From assembly GCF_002095465.1 (NCBI RefSeq), contig NZ_MLFP01000001.1, positions 124,001-188,000 on the forward strand: 64,000 nt of DNA. The letters are read 5' to 3'. Every line of letters begins with the position of its first letter. Position 1 is the first letter of the stretch. Shown here one piece after another: positions 1 to 8,558 of the stretch. Under the pieces are notes generated by a model that was not told the DNA's origin, did not search any database, and worked only from the letters and a program-made list of their open reading frames with translations. Position numbers and translations under genes: made by a program. The DNA is from Pantoea rodasii. GTDB taxonomy: Bacteria; Pseudomonadota; Gammaproteobacteria; Enterobacterales; Enterobacteriaceae.

Positions 1-1446
1 AATCTGAATACGCTGCGTCAGGATATTCCCGCCGGTCTGGTGGTGTTTTTGGTGGCGTTGCCGCTGTGTCTCGGCATTGCGCAGGCCAGCGGTTTGCCGC
101 CGTTTGCCGGATTGCTCACCGGGGTGATCGGTGGCTTGCTGGTCACGTCACTGAGTCCCTCGCGTTTTGCGGTCAGCGGCCCGGCGGCAGGTCTGGTGAC
201 CATTGTGGTGGCCTCGATCCAGACGCTCGGCAGCTTCTCGGCTTTCCTTACTGCGCTGATATTGGCGGGCGTATTGCAGTGCCTGCTTGGCTTGCTGCGT
301 GCCGGTCGCTTTATCTCGCTGGTGCCGGGCAGCGTGATTAAAGGGATGCTGGCGGCGATTGGTATTTTGCTGATTATGCAGCAGATCCCGGTGGCCTTCG
401 GTGCCGCAGGCGATGCCGAACTGCTGTCGCTGGTGAATGGCGAGTTTCAATTTTCGCTGAGTGCGATGCTGGTGGCGGGAATCGGTCTGCTGATTCTCTG
501 GCTGTGGACCACGCCCATGGTGAAGTCGGTCAAGCTGCTTGGCTGGATCCCGGGTCCGCTGGTGGCCGTGTTATTCGGCTGCATGGCGACGGTATTTGGC
601 GATCGTTTGTTCCCGAGTCTGGCGGAAGGGCTGCCGCGTATCACGTTGCCGGCTTTTGACAGTATGTCGGCGCTGGTGGCTGAACTGGAAACGCCGGACT
701 GGCTGGCGTGGCAAAATCCTGCCGTCTGGATGGTGGCCGTGACGCTGGCCCTGGTGGCGAGCCTGGAAACGCTGCTCAGCCAGGAAGCGCTGAAAAAACT
801 GCGTCCGCAGCATCCGGCACCTTCACCCAATAAAGAGATGTTCGCGCAGGGCATCGGCAACCTGACCGCCGGTTTCCTCGGTGCGATGCCGATTACGGCG
901 GTGATCGTGCGCAGCTCGGTGAACGTCAGCGTTGGCGCTCAGACCAAACTCTCCATCTTGATCCACGGCGCGCTGTTATTGATTTGCGGTTTGTGGTTCA
1001 GCCATCTGCTAAACGCGATTCCACTGGCGAGCCTCGCTGCGGTATTGCTGTATACCGGCTATAAGCTGGCAACGCCGCGCCTGTTCATCGAGCAGTTCCG
1101 CATGGGGCCGCAGCAATACGTGCCGTTCCTTGCCACCATCGTCGGCATTATTGTGTTTGGCATGCTGGCGGGGATTGGCATCGGTATCGTTATGCAGATT
1201 CTTTACAGCATTTATAAGAGCCATCGCAATGCGCTGCAGCTGACTCGTTACGACGATCATTACGTGTTGCGTTTCCAGCAGAACCTCACCTTTATGCACA
1301 ACCCTAAACTGCAGGGATTGCTGGCGGAGATCCCGGAAAACAGCACGGTGATTGTCGATCATGATAACGCCGAGTATCTGGATCCGGACGTCAAAGCGGT
1401 GCTGCAGGATTTCGGTGAAACGCCCGCGAGCGCGGCATTCGTTTGA
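1..1446 (+). CDS. SulP family inorganic anion transporter, 5' end outside window
   Basis: Inner-membrane SulP (SLC26-like) permease, probably for sulfate, bicarbonate or a similar anion. The frame is open from base 1 (NLNTLRQDIPAGLVVFLVALP), so the true start lies upstream and at least 482 codons are visible. The opening DIPAGLVVFLVALPLCLGIA and the FAVSGPAAGL stretch are typical of the first SulP helices, and repeated hydrophobic segments continue to about codon 410. The last 70 residues (YVLRFQQNLTFMHNPKLQGLL, then STVIVDHDNAEYLDPDV) look like a short STAS-like tail. No carbonic anhydrase domain is fused and none follows. The substrate cannot be read from sequence. Confidence 0.88.
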   Translation, partial: NLNTLRQDIPAGLVVFLVALPLCLGIAQASGLPPFAGLLTGVIGGLLVTSLSPSRFAVSGPAAGLVTIVVASIQTLGSFSAFLTALILAGVLQCLLGLLRAGRFISLVPGSVIKGMLAAIGILLIMQQIPVAFGAAGDAELLSLVNGEFQFSLSAMLVAGIGLLILWLWTTPMVKSVKLLGWIPGPLVAVLFGCMATVFGDRLFPSLAEGLPRITLPAFDSMSALVAELETPDWLAWQNPAVWMVAVTLALVASLETLLSQEALKKLRPQHPAPSPNKEMFAQGIGNLTAGFLGAMPITAVIVRSSVNVSVGAQTKLSILIHGALLLICGLWFSHLLNAIPLASLAAVLLYTGYKLATPRLFIEQFRMGPQQYVPFLATIVGIIVFGMLAGIGIGIVMQILYSIYKSHRNALQLTRYDDHYVLRFQQNLTFMHNPKLQGLLAEIPENSTVIVDHDNAEYLDPDVKAVLQDFGETPASAAFV

Positions 1447-1510
1447 GTCAGTGGCCGGTGGCGGTGAGATAGCAATAACACTTTGCTTAAAAACTGGTTT
1501 TTAGCGTAAA

Positions 1511-1540
1511 AATCGGATATCTCGGATATCCGATTTTTTT
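1511..1540 (+). terminator. Rho-independent terminator after the SulP gene
   Basis: A perfect 10-bp stem (AATCGGATAT / ATATCCGATT) with a 5-base loop is followed by a T run. It lies 65 bases after the SulP stop. The rest of 1541-1753 holds no gene that I can see; it should carry the promoter of the diguanylate cyclase. Confidence 0.85.
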
Positions 1541-1753
1541 ATTTGCAGGGCATAATTGCAGCAATTCCTGCCTGCATTCGTATACATTGTCGCGACGCTA
1601 TCGTCATGGCGTCGGTTGAGTGGTGTCCAGCCGCAGAGTAGGATGACGAACACTCGCTTAATTGCCGAATCATCGCACGCTTATTTCAGGTTAAATGCTT
1701 GCTGATGCCTGTGGGCAGAGGGCAGTGATTTCCAGGTTACAGGGTTCAGACGT

Positions 1754-3178
1754 ATGCGCGTTAAGCTGTTTGCTGAGAATAATTTAAAAAAGAATGCACT
1801 CTCGCTGTTCCTCATTACGCTTTTCTTCTGCTTTATTGGCAGTCATCTGCGCATCCCTGAGGAATTTTCACTGTTCTGGCCGGTGAACGCGTTGATTGCC
1901 GGATTGATGGTGCGTAACCCATTCCTGCATACCACCTCCAGTTATCTGGTGTGCTTCGCTGCGATGATTTTCAATGACACGGTGTTCTCTGGCTGGGCGT
2001 TGCCTGCCGTGACCGTGAACTTCGCCAATATCCTGTTTATCCTCGTTTCGGTCAGCATGCTGATCAAACACCTGCAGCCACCTTCGGCTAACAGCCAGGT
2101 GTTCAATGCCATGCGCATCTTCCCGGCGTGTTTCCTTGGCGCGGCAGCCTGTGCTACCTGGGGCGCGTGGGCGCAGGATATCGATTTTAATGCACGATTT
2201 GTGGTGGCGTGGGGCGACTGGTTTAGCGAGCAGTTCTCAACTTCACTGATGCTGCTGCCGGTGATGCTGGCGCGACCGTTGCGCAGCGTTTCACCGCGCA
2301 CCTTGCTGCATCCTGGCAAGCTGTTACCGCTGGCCGCCGTACTGCTCTCGATAACCGTGGGCGCGCTAATTGGCGGCGCAGGCAGCCTGACCTTCCCGGT
2401 GCCGGCGTTGATCTGGTGCGCCATCGTGTTACCAATTCCTGTTACAAGCCTGGTGATCCTGCTGACTGGCATCACTGAGATCGTTCTCGTTTCTCATGGC
2501 GTAATGAATATTCAGGGCGATGACGCGCTGTTGCCGATCAGCCATCTCACTTCGGCGCGACTGGGCGTGGCGACGGTGGCACTCAGCCCGTTGTTGGTGG
2601 CGGTGAGTATGGATGCGATTCGCCAGCTCAATCATCGCCTGGCGCTGCGCGCGAACTTCGATTTTCTCACTCAACTGCTGTCACGTTCCGGCTTGTATGA
2701 AAGCCTAAAACAGGAACCGTTTTCTGTGGAACGCGAGGCGGGCGTGGTGATGTTGGATGTCGACTATTTCAAAGCCATCAACGATAACTTCGGCCACGAT
2801 GCCGGTGACGGCGTGCTGGAAGAGATTGCGCGCCGCATGCAACGCGTGGTGGGCAATCGCGGCATGGTGTGTCGCTTTGGCGGCGAAGAGTTTGTGGTGG
2901 TGGTGTTCGACTACAGCCATCTGCAACTTTACCAACTGGCCGAAGCGATACGTCAGGCGATGGTCAAAGAGAAGTTTTGGATTCAGGGCAACACCGTCAC
3001 GGTAACCGCCAGCTTGGGCCTGGCGCGCGGCAGTGCGCAGAGTGAGCGGGAATGGCCAGGCGTGATAAATCGTCTGGTGTCGGCGGCGGATAAAAACCTC
3101 TACCTCTCGAAACGCAATGGCCGTAACCAAACCTCTCCGGCGATGGAACCGCGCAGCATGGTGAATGATGTGGCGTGA
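1754..3178 (+). CDS. Membrane-anchored GGDEF diguanylate cyclase
   Basis: Makes cyclic di-GMP from GTP at the inner membrane. The first ~290 residues hold about eight hydrophobic segments in a MASE-type integral sensor arrangement (KNALSLFLITLFFCFIGSHL, then FSLFWPVNALIAGLM). The C-terminal GGDEF domain begins at FDFLTQLLSRSGL and has the intact active-site motif GGEEF near residue 376 with a preceding VMLDVDYFKAINDNFGHDAGD metal/substrate segment. The usual RxxD inhibitory site five residues before GGEEF is absent (RGMV occupies it), so product inhibition through that site is unlikely. The gene stands alone. The input signal is unknown. Confidence 0.88.
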   Translation: MRVKLFAENNLKKNALSLFLITLFFCFIGSHLRIPEEFSLFWPVNALIAGLMVRNPFLHTTSSYLVCFAAMIFNDTVFSGWALPAVTVNFANILFILVSVSMLIKHLQPPSANSQVFNAMRIFPACFLGAAACATWGAWAQDIDFNARFVVAWGDWFSEQFSTSLMLLPVMLARPLRSVSPRTLLHPGKLLPLAAVLLSITVGALIGGAGSLTFPVPALIWCAIVLPIPVTSLVILLTGITEIVLVSHGVMNIQGDDALLPISHLTSARLGVATVALSPLLVAVSMDAIRQLNHRLALRANFDFLTQLLSRSGLYESLKQEPFSVEREAGVVMLDVDYFKAINDNFGHDAGDGVLEEIARRMQRVVGNRGMVCRFGGEEFVVVVFDYSHLQLYQLAEAIRQAMVKEKFWIQGNTVTVTASLGLARGSAQSEREWPGVINRLVSAADKNLYLSKRNGRNQTSPAMEPRSMVNDVA

Positions 3179-3186
3179 AGTGCGTG

Positions 3187-3210
3187 ATGGTCGCCGTGGA
3201 TGGCGACCAT
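3187..3210. repeat. Inverted repeat between diguanylate cyclase and ddlA
   Basis: ATGGTCGCC and GGCGACCAT flank a 6-base loop just after the cyclase stop codon. There is no T run on either side, so it may be only a weak terminator or an mRNA 3'-end hairpin shared by two convergent genes. Confidence 0.5.
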
Positions 3211-3339
3211 GCAGATGCTGGGTTCTACCTTAATGACGTCCTCACAATTGCCTGATGCGAGTTTGTTTCGACAACCATCAATGACGGAGCTGTTTTACCA
3301 TCGCAGGGTGCACATTGCTGCGCACCTGGAAATTGATGA

Positions 3340-4433
3340 TTAAACGCTGCTTTTCAACTGGCTGCTTTGCTGATGGCGCTGCTGCGCCAGCTCAATCAAG
3401 CGCGTAATCAAATCGCTGTAGCTTAATCCTGCCGCCTGCCACAACTTCGGATACATGCTGATATTGGTAAAGCCCGGCAGGGTATTCACCTCGTTCACCA
3501 CGATCTCGCCGCTCTCGGTCAGGAACACATCGACACGCGCCATGCCGAAGCACTCCAGCGCCTGGAACGCGCGAATCGCCACGGCACGAATTGCTTCGCT
3601 GTCTTGCTCGCTGATGGCAGCGGGCACCACCACTTGTGCTCCATCTGCGCTGATGTATTTGGTGTCGTACGAATAGAAGGCATCATGCACTACACTTCGC
3701 CACACGGGCTGGCTTCGGGCTCATCATTGCCCAGCACCGCACATTCAATTTCGCGGCCCTTGATGCCTTGCTCGATCAGCACTTTACGATCGAAGGTAAA
3801 GGCCAGATCCAGTGCCGCCACCAGATCGTCGATGCGATCCACTTTGCTGACACCGACAGACGATCCCTGATTGGCCGGCTTGATAAACAGCGGTAATCCG
3901 AACTGATCGATCACGGCTTGCGCATCCAGACGCGAACGCTGTGCCTCCGTCACGCTGATCCACGGCGCGACTTTTAAGCCCGCATCGCGCAACAAACGCT
4001 TGGTGAAATCTTTGTCCATGCTCACCGCCGAGCCGAGCACATCTGATCCCACAAACGGCAGATTCGCCATGCGCAACAAGCCCTGCAGCGATCCATCTTC
4101 ACCCAAGGTGCCGTGCACGATCGGGAAGATCACATCCAGCTGTGACAGCGGCTGCGCCTGTTGACGAGTGATCAGTTGCTGCGAAGCACTGCCCGGCACC
4201 AGCGCGACGTTTTCGCCCGAGCGATTCAGGGCAATCAGCGCCGGATTATCGGCATTGAGCAGGAAACCGGAAGCATCATTCAGATGCCATTCACCCTGTT
4301 TATCGATGCCCAGCAGCACCACCTCGTATTTGCTCTTATCGATGGCTTCGAGGATGTTTTTCGCTGATTGTAACGACACTTCATGCTCGGCCGATTTGCC
4401 ACCAAACACGATTCCTACACGTTGTTTTGCCAT
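3340..4433 (-). CDS. ddlA: D-alanine--D-alanine ligase A, frameshifted in this sequence
   Basis: ATP-grasp ligase that joins two D-alanines for the peptidoglycan peptide. The first part (4433 down to about 3697) encodes [20 protein letters not shown], the ligase signature [12 protein letters not shown] and the ATP-binding [16 protein letters not shown]. The second part (to 3340) encodes [13 protein letters not shown] and [17 protein letters not shown]. The frame breaks after ...ASPCGEV: GAAGTG|TAG should read GAAGTG-G-TAG, i.e. one base is missing near 3696. With it restored the protein is 364 residues, the length of E. coli DdlA. Because all catalytic segments are intact, a sequencing deletion is the simplest explanation. 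Two open reading frames (3340-3705 and 3690-4433) result if it is read as is. Confidence 0.9.
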
Positions 4434-4677
4434 TGGTCTTGATCCGATTGCGGTATAGCGAGTGGGTAAGATAGCACGGTGATAAAAGGCATCAACAGGT
4501 TGGGGATTCCGATAGCGAAGTCTTTAACCCAACCTAAACGAAAGCGCTATTTGGAGTAGCCATAACAGGATACGAGGTTTAGAATCCCGGCGAATTTTAC
4601 CCCAAGAGGATAACTGCATTGGACACTTGTCCCGAACGATTACAAAAGGTCCCTGCGGTAAGATAGCCTTCAACTCT

Positions 4678-4694
4678 GTCTTAACCGTGCGTTA
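4678..4694 (+). promoter_or_regulatory. PhoP-box-like direct repeat upstream of the mgtC-like gene
   Basis: GTCTTA and GCGTTA are hexamers separated by 5 bases, the 11-bp repeat geometry of PhoP boxes (consensus GTTTA repeats). It lies 136-152 bases before an MgtC-family gene, a class often controlled by PhoP/PhoQ in enterobacteria. The match is imperfect and no -10 element was fixed with certainty. The remaining 4434-4829 shows no gene; its length leaves room for a leader RNA. Confidence 0.4.
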
Positions 4695-4829
4695 AGACGG
4701 TGGATTTCCTTCCAAAATCTCCCCCTGTTTTTTGCGTGATGCTGCTGAGTTTCAGCGGTAGCGGCACCGGCTGTAATCCATTTTTTACCCCCTGAAGTTC
4801 CGCCTGCCTGAAGCAGCGGAGTGAGGTTT

Positions 4830-5537
4830 ATGATGGATTGGAAAATCTTTTTACTGCGCGTCACCGTCGCGCTGGTTCTGGGCGCGCTGATTGGCAGCGA
4901 GCGCCAGCTTCGCCAACGTATGACCGGTTTGCGCACCAATGCGCTGGTCAGCACTGGCGCCTGTTTATTTGTTTTAATGACGCAAAGCGTACCCGGCATC
5001 GCCACTGATGCCTCCCGCGTGGCGGCCTATGTGGTTTCTGGCATCGGCTTCCTCGGCGGCGGGGTGATCATGCGCGACGGCCTCAACGTACGCGGCCTGA
5101 ATACTGCCGCAACGCTATGGTGCACCGCCGCCGTGGGCGTGCTGTGCAGCATGGGATTGCTGCTGGAAGCGGCGATTGGCTGCATGGTGATTCTGTGCGC
5201 CAACATTTTGCTGCGCGATTTGGCGCAGGGCATAAATCGCCAGAGCCTGGTGCCTGCGGAAGAGGTGGTGCAGCACTACAAAGTGCAGATTATCTGTCTG
5301 GCGCAGGATGAAGTGCAGGTGCGCAGCCTGATGCTGCACAGCCTTGGCGGCAGCGGATTACGCCTGCAATCACTGCACAGCGAAGATATGAACCCGCCGC
5401 ATCGCATGGAAGTGAATGCGGAAGTGCTGGGAAAACCGAGTATGACGGATCAGCTGGAGAGTCTGGTGGGACGGATTAGCCTGGAGAAGGGCGTGAGTTC
5501 GGTTAGGTGGCAGGTTTGTGGGTTAGAAGGGGAGTGA
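4830..5537 (+). CDS. MgtC/SapB family inner-membrane protein
   Basis: 235-residue member of the MgtC family, which helps cells cope with low magnesium or acid by restraining the F-type ATP synthase in the species where it has been studied. The N-terminal ~125 residues form the conserved membrane domain (GALIGSERQ, MTGLRTNALVSTGACLFV, GIGFLGGGVIMRDG, VRGLNTAATLW). The C-terminal ~100 residues are a soluble regulatory-type domain. I chose the ATG at 4830 over a GTG at 4821 because GGAGTGAGG lies just upstream. No mgtB follows, so this is not an mgtCB operon. Whether it is true MgtC or the housekeeping YhiD/SapB type cannot be settled from sequence alone. Confidence 0.85.
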   Translation: MMDWKIFLLRVTVALVLGALIGSERQLRQRMTGLRTNALVSTGACLFVLMTQSVPGIATDASRVAAYVVSGIGFLGGGVIMRDGLNVRGLNTAATLWCTAAVGVLCSMGLLLEAAIGCMVILCANILLRDLAQGINRQSLVPAEEVVQHYKVQIICLAQDEVQVRSLMLHSLGGSGLRLQSLHSEDMNPPHRMEVNAEVLGKPSMTDQLESLVGRISLEKGVSSVRWQVCGLEGE

Positions 5538-5567
5538 TGGGCTGGGTTACGCTTTCGGACCCTTCAC

Positions 5568-5789
5568 ATGTTGGGCAGTTCTATAACCGATGATTTGGGT
5601 TGGATGTTAGAAGAGAGTGCTGACAGATGGTGTTGGAAATATTCAATACCATCTGTTGTATTTGATGTAGATGAAGGAAACAACGATCACCCAGGATATG
5701 CTCAGGAAGGCCGCGTAATTTGGGATGTAGCGGGAAAAAATGTAGATTCCGACCATAATGGCTGCGAGTGGTATGAGGTAGATAAATGA
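5568..5789 (+). CDS. Small acidic orphan ORF, unrecognised
   Basis: A 73-codon frame rich in D, E and W (DLGWMLEESADRW, VVFDVDEGNNDH, HNGCEWYEVDK). I do not recognise the family. There is no convincing ribosome binding site before the ATG, and an overlapping frame of the same size exists on the other strand, so it may not be a gene. Its acidity and its place just before a toxin/immunity pair in AT-rich DNA would suit the remains of an immunity gene, but that is a guess. The following 5790-6250 is strongly AT-rich with no gene visible. Confidence 0.3.
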   Translation: MLGSSITDDLGWMLEESADRWCWKYSIPSVVFDVDEGNNDHPGYAQEGRVIWDVAGKNVDSDHNGCEWYEVDK

Positions 5790-6250
5790 CTGAATTAACC
5801 ACAAAAGTGCTCTCTTCATCTCTCGAATCGTCCTTATAGAATTTTACTATCTGATAATTGTTTATTCTTTTAAAACTTAGTGTTAATCATTTAGTCACTT
5901 GTCTCAATGGTAATGCTAAAAAAATAAAGGTGCTGTATTTATACTTTATAAGACGAAATAACGATTTCATTGATGGTCGTTAGTTGTATTACAAAATTAT
6001 TCAAATGATATCATAGTGATAAGTATTTTCAGTGAGTATAAGCACTTCAATCTATAGCATGCTGATTTCAGTATGGATGTGACTTTGTTCGGGTTCAATG
6101 TTGAATGTATAATTATTTATGAGTGTTATTATTCCAACTTGGAACTTTAATTTTCATGGTATTATTAAGAAGATTACTATTGTTTAAAATCTCTTCCTAC
6201 CTAATCTGAATCTAATCCGATACGCATAGCTTCACCCGAAAAGGATTAAA

Positions 6251-7066
6251 ATGAATGATGATGACGGCTTAACCCTGGCGATATCGCCTGTGCAGCTTGC
6301 TGCCATTTTACGAAGAGGAACGGTGAGTGAAGGTGAGACACTAAGTAACCGACTTTGGGGCGGCGTTGGTGTTCTGGGAGGTGTTGCTGAAATTTTTGGC
6401 GCTGGCGTTTTGTGCGTCGTGCCTGAGCCAACTATGTTAACGAAAGCTGGATGTGTTGTGGTTGGATCTCACAGCCTGGACACGCTCAATACTTCGATTA
6501 AACAACTGTGGACGGGGCGCCGAATGGAAACGGCAACTGCACAACTGGCAGAAAAAGCAGCAAGCCAATTTGGTGCCGATCCCGAGATGGCTTACAAGAT
6601 AGGTGCGACCGTTGATTTAATTGTACCTATTGGCTTCGCCTCGCTAGCAGGAGCATCACGTGTTGCATCTATTTATTCCGGTCGCATCCGATTGATGGAG
6701 CATGAAGGTAGCGCGTTAGGACACACGATTGCCAGGCATATTGGCAAGACACCAGAACAGCTTATCGCCCGTTTTTCTGAGCCTCATGCCCCCCATATTT
6801 CCAGCACTTTTGGAAATATTAGGCAAGCTGAGTTGGTTATTTCTGAAGTGCTGTCAGTTAAAAGTACACAAATTGAAAATGCTTTAAAGTATTCACATGC
6901 CCGCACCACACTTGTTTATGCGCACAGGTTCAATTTTCCAATTGGAACTTACGTTGAGCGAGGGGCGACTAAGGTTAAGAAAGCCTATAATGTCCGCATC
7001 GTTATCAGGCCAACCACCTTCAACGGCAAACAGTACTATCTTGTAACAGCATTCCCAACGCCATAA
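6251..7066 (+). CDS. Stand-alone toxin with C-terminal RNase A-like (CdiA-CT type) domain
   Basis: 271 residues. The C-terminal ~120 match the bacterial RNase A-like toxin family found at the ends of CdiA proteins and other polymorphic toxins: HEGSALGHTIARHIGKTPEQL at 151 on, then IGTYVERG and YYLVTAFPTP at the end. In the Yersinia CdiA example I recall catalytic His, Arg 11 residues later, Thr, and Tyr two after Thr. Here H151, R162 and T266 keep that spacing, while the Tyr position is F268. The N-terminal half has glycine-rich hydrophobic stretches (LWGGVGVLGGVAEIFGAGVL at 36-54; AYKIGATVDLIVPIGFASLAG at 114-134) that could insert in membranes or serve for loading. No PAAR, VgrG, Rhs or two-partner secretion gene is nearby. 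ATG at 6251 follows AAAAGGATTAAA. Followed after 8 bases by its probable immunity gene. Confidence 0.75.
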   Translation: MNDDDGLTLAISPVQLAAILRRGTVSEGETLSNRLWGGVGVLGGVAEIFGAGVLCVVPEPTMLTKAGCVVVGSHSLDTLNTSIKQLWTGRRMETATAQLAEKAASQFGADPEMAYKIGATVDLIVPIGFASLAGASRVASIYSGRIRLMEHEGSALGHTIARHIGKTPEQLIARFSEPHAPHISSTFGNIRQAELVISEVLSVKSTQIENALKYSHARTTLVYAHRFNFPIGTYVERGATKVKKAYNVRIVIRPTTFNGKQYYLVTAFPTP

Positions 7067-7074
7067 GGAGCCGT

Positions 7075-7413
7075 ATGGATACTGATATGACTAAATCCTG
7101 CGAGATGGATAGTCTCGTCGTGGCCTACTTTGGCCAGGATTGCGATATTATTGACCCTGATTGTAATTTCGATAACCTTTTGAATGATTATTTATCCACC
7201 TCTCAACCTTTCAATCTGAGAATGCTGCTCGCTAACATACAAGAGTTTGAGCAAGAACCTGATGGAATTCATATTTTTTCCGAACGGTACAAGTATGATT
7301 TTGCGCCAGATAGATGGGATATGACGGTGGTTGAATGGCTAAGTGTGGTCAGGAAAAGGGTTGTTGACGAGCTTCACGCTAATGGCCATTCCTCTGAATT
7401 ATCGAATTTTTGA
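7075..7413 (+). CDS. Probable CdiI-type immunity protein
   Basis: 112-residue acidic protein directly behind the toxin, with AAGGAG before its ATG and only 8 intervening bases, so the two are surely cotranscribed. The body (FDNLLNDYLS, then MLLANIQEF and the WDMTVVEWLSVVRKRVVDEL C-terminus) resembles small all-helical contact-dependent inhibition immunity proteins (CdiI_2-like). Its expected role is to bind and block the RNase domain in the cytoplasm. Family assignment rests on pattern and position; a specific fit to this toxin is inferred. Confidence 0.7.
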   Translation: MDTDMTKSCEMDSLVVAYFGQDCDIIDPDCNFDNLLNDYLSTSQPFNLRMLLANIQEFEQEPDGIHIFSERYKYDFAPDRWDMTVVEWLSVVRKRVVDELHANGHSSELSNF

Positions 7414-7554
7414 TGCTACTTAGGGGAGAGATTTTCACCTTGCTGATGGAGGTATTAATAACATCGCGGTGTACTAATTAACGGGGAGTAGATCACCTCA
7501 TCACCTTCGGCTATCGCAGACTTTCCACAATCGTTCAAAAGTCGTTTCCATTTC

Positions 7555-7762
7555 CAATGAAGATTGGATGTGATGCCATATAGCCGGACAACGAGAGAAC
7601 GGTATAGCCAGGCTGCATGGCGAGCGCGACAAATCGAACTTTCAACGACGGCGCTTTTGCTGTCAGTAATCATTTCGATTCCTTGCACAGAACACTCCTT
7701 ATACATAGGTCTATGCCTATGCCTTACTGATGAAGTGTCCGGTTTAAACGGGGGCTATTAAA
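7555..7762 (-). mobile_element. Degraded IS3-family-like remnant (end plus start of orfA)
   Basis: Read on the minus strand, CCCCCGTTTAAACCGGACAC at about 7734-7753 looks like an IS3-family terminal repeat. It is followed about 50 bases on by a ribosome site (AAGGAG) and a decayed orfA start. Combining two frames gives MQPGYTV then LVVRLYGITSNLHWKWKR, the helix-turn-helix pattern of OrfA/TnpA transposase subunits, broken by a frameshift. The rest of the element is missing. Nothing else is visible in 7414-7958. The family assignment is tentative. Confidence 0.4.
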
Positions 7763-7958
7763 CCTACTTACCAATAAATCTAAAGGTAGGGATTAACTTG
7801 ATGTCTGTAGTTATCTAAAAATCAGCATGTAAATTATATAGAGGAAGAGGAAATGTCGTTAGTTAAGTGAAATTTATTGAATATTTAAAAAATATTCTTT
7901 TCGAAAAACTCTCATCCGCTTACAATAAATTCGATTTTTTTACCTTCAAGGATGGTGT

Positions 7959-8453
7959 ATGGCTAGTTACGTTGATTCAAACCTCTCAAAAGGAGAGGAA
8001 GTAGTTTCAAGAGCGCATGTATCTTGGCTTTCTTATCTTCCCTCTATAATCATAAGCATCTTTATTTTTGTTTTCGGGATATTAGGTTTAATTGGTAGCG
8101 CAATCAGTACTAATCCAAATTCTGGAGGCAGCGGATTGCCTTGGTTAATGATCCTCATTGCTGCTTTTATCATTGGTAAAGCTGCACTGACCATTGCTAC
8201 TACTGAACTTGCATTAACGAACAAACGAGTAATTGCAAAATTTGGTTTTATCAGAAGAACAACTATTGAGTTACGTCTCGAAAAAGTTGAAAGCATTGGA
8301 GTGAATCAGGGAATTTTGGGTCGTCTGCTCGGTTATGGCAGTGTAGTCGTAAGGGGGACCGGTGGGACAGGAACTCCGATCCCTTCTATTAAACAGCCAC
8401 TAGACTTCCGTCGTGTAGTGAACAATTTTATAGAAGATAAAGATGCCGCATAG
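7959..8453 (+). CDS. PH domain-containing membrane protein (bPH_2/YdbS-like)
   Basis: 164 residues, two transmembrane helices (WLSYLPSIIISIFIFVFGIL near 24-43 and LPWLMILIAAFIIGKAALTI near 61-80) followed by a bacterial pleckstrin-like domain: TELALTNKRVIAKFGFIRRTTIELRLEKVESIGV, then LLGYGSVVVRGTGG. This is the compact one-domain form of the family; function is generally unknown. AAGGATGGTGT precedes the ATG. The gene sits in the AT-rich pocket between the toxin locus and the tRNA, and it may have been acquired with it. Confidence 0.85.
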   Translation: MASYVDSNLSKGEEVVSRAHVSWLSYLPSIIISIFIFVFGILGLIGSAISTNPNSGGSGLPWLMILIAAFIIGKAALTIATTELALTNKRVIAKFGFIRRTTIELRLEKVESIGVNQGILGRLLGYGSVVVRGTGGTGTPIPSIKQPLDFRRVVNNFIEDKDAA

Positions 8454-8502
8454 CGTCTGGGCTTGAAATCCAACGCCATTGCATCGCTACTCGAGATTTA
8501 TA

Positions 8503-8537
8503 AAAAAATAGGTCAATCAGTTGAGTGGCCTATTTTT
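8503..8537. terminator. Bidirectional terminator between PH-domain gene and tRNA-Ile
   Basis: AAAAAATAGGTCA and TGGCCTATTTTT form a hairpin with A/T flanks on both sides (one G-T pair). It can stop the PH-domain gene on the plus strand and the tRNA transcript on the minus strand. Confidence 0.7.
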
Positions 8538-8558
8538 ACAGAATTTTTTGATAAAATT

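Noticed and set aside
7455..7706. 83-codon minus-strand frame as an intact gene
   Set aside because: Its recognisable part is half of a transposase helix-turn-helix joined across a frameshift; it is treated as an IS remnant.
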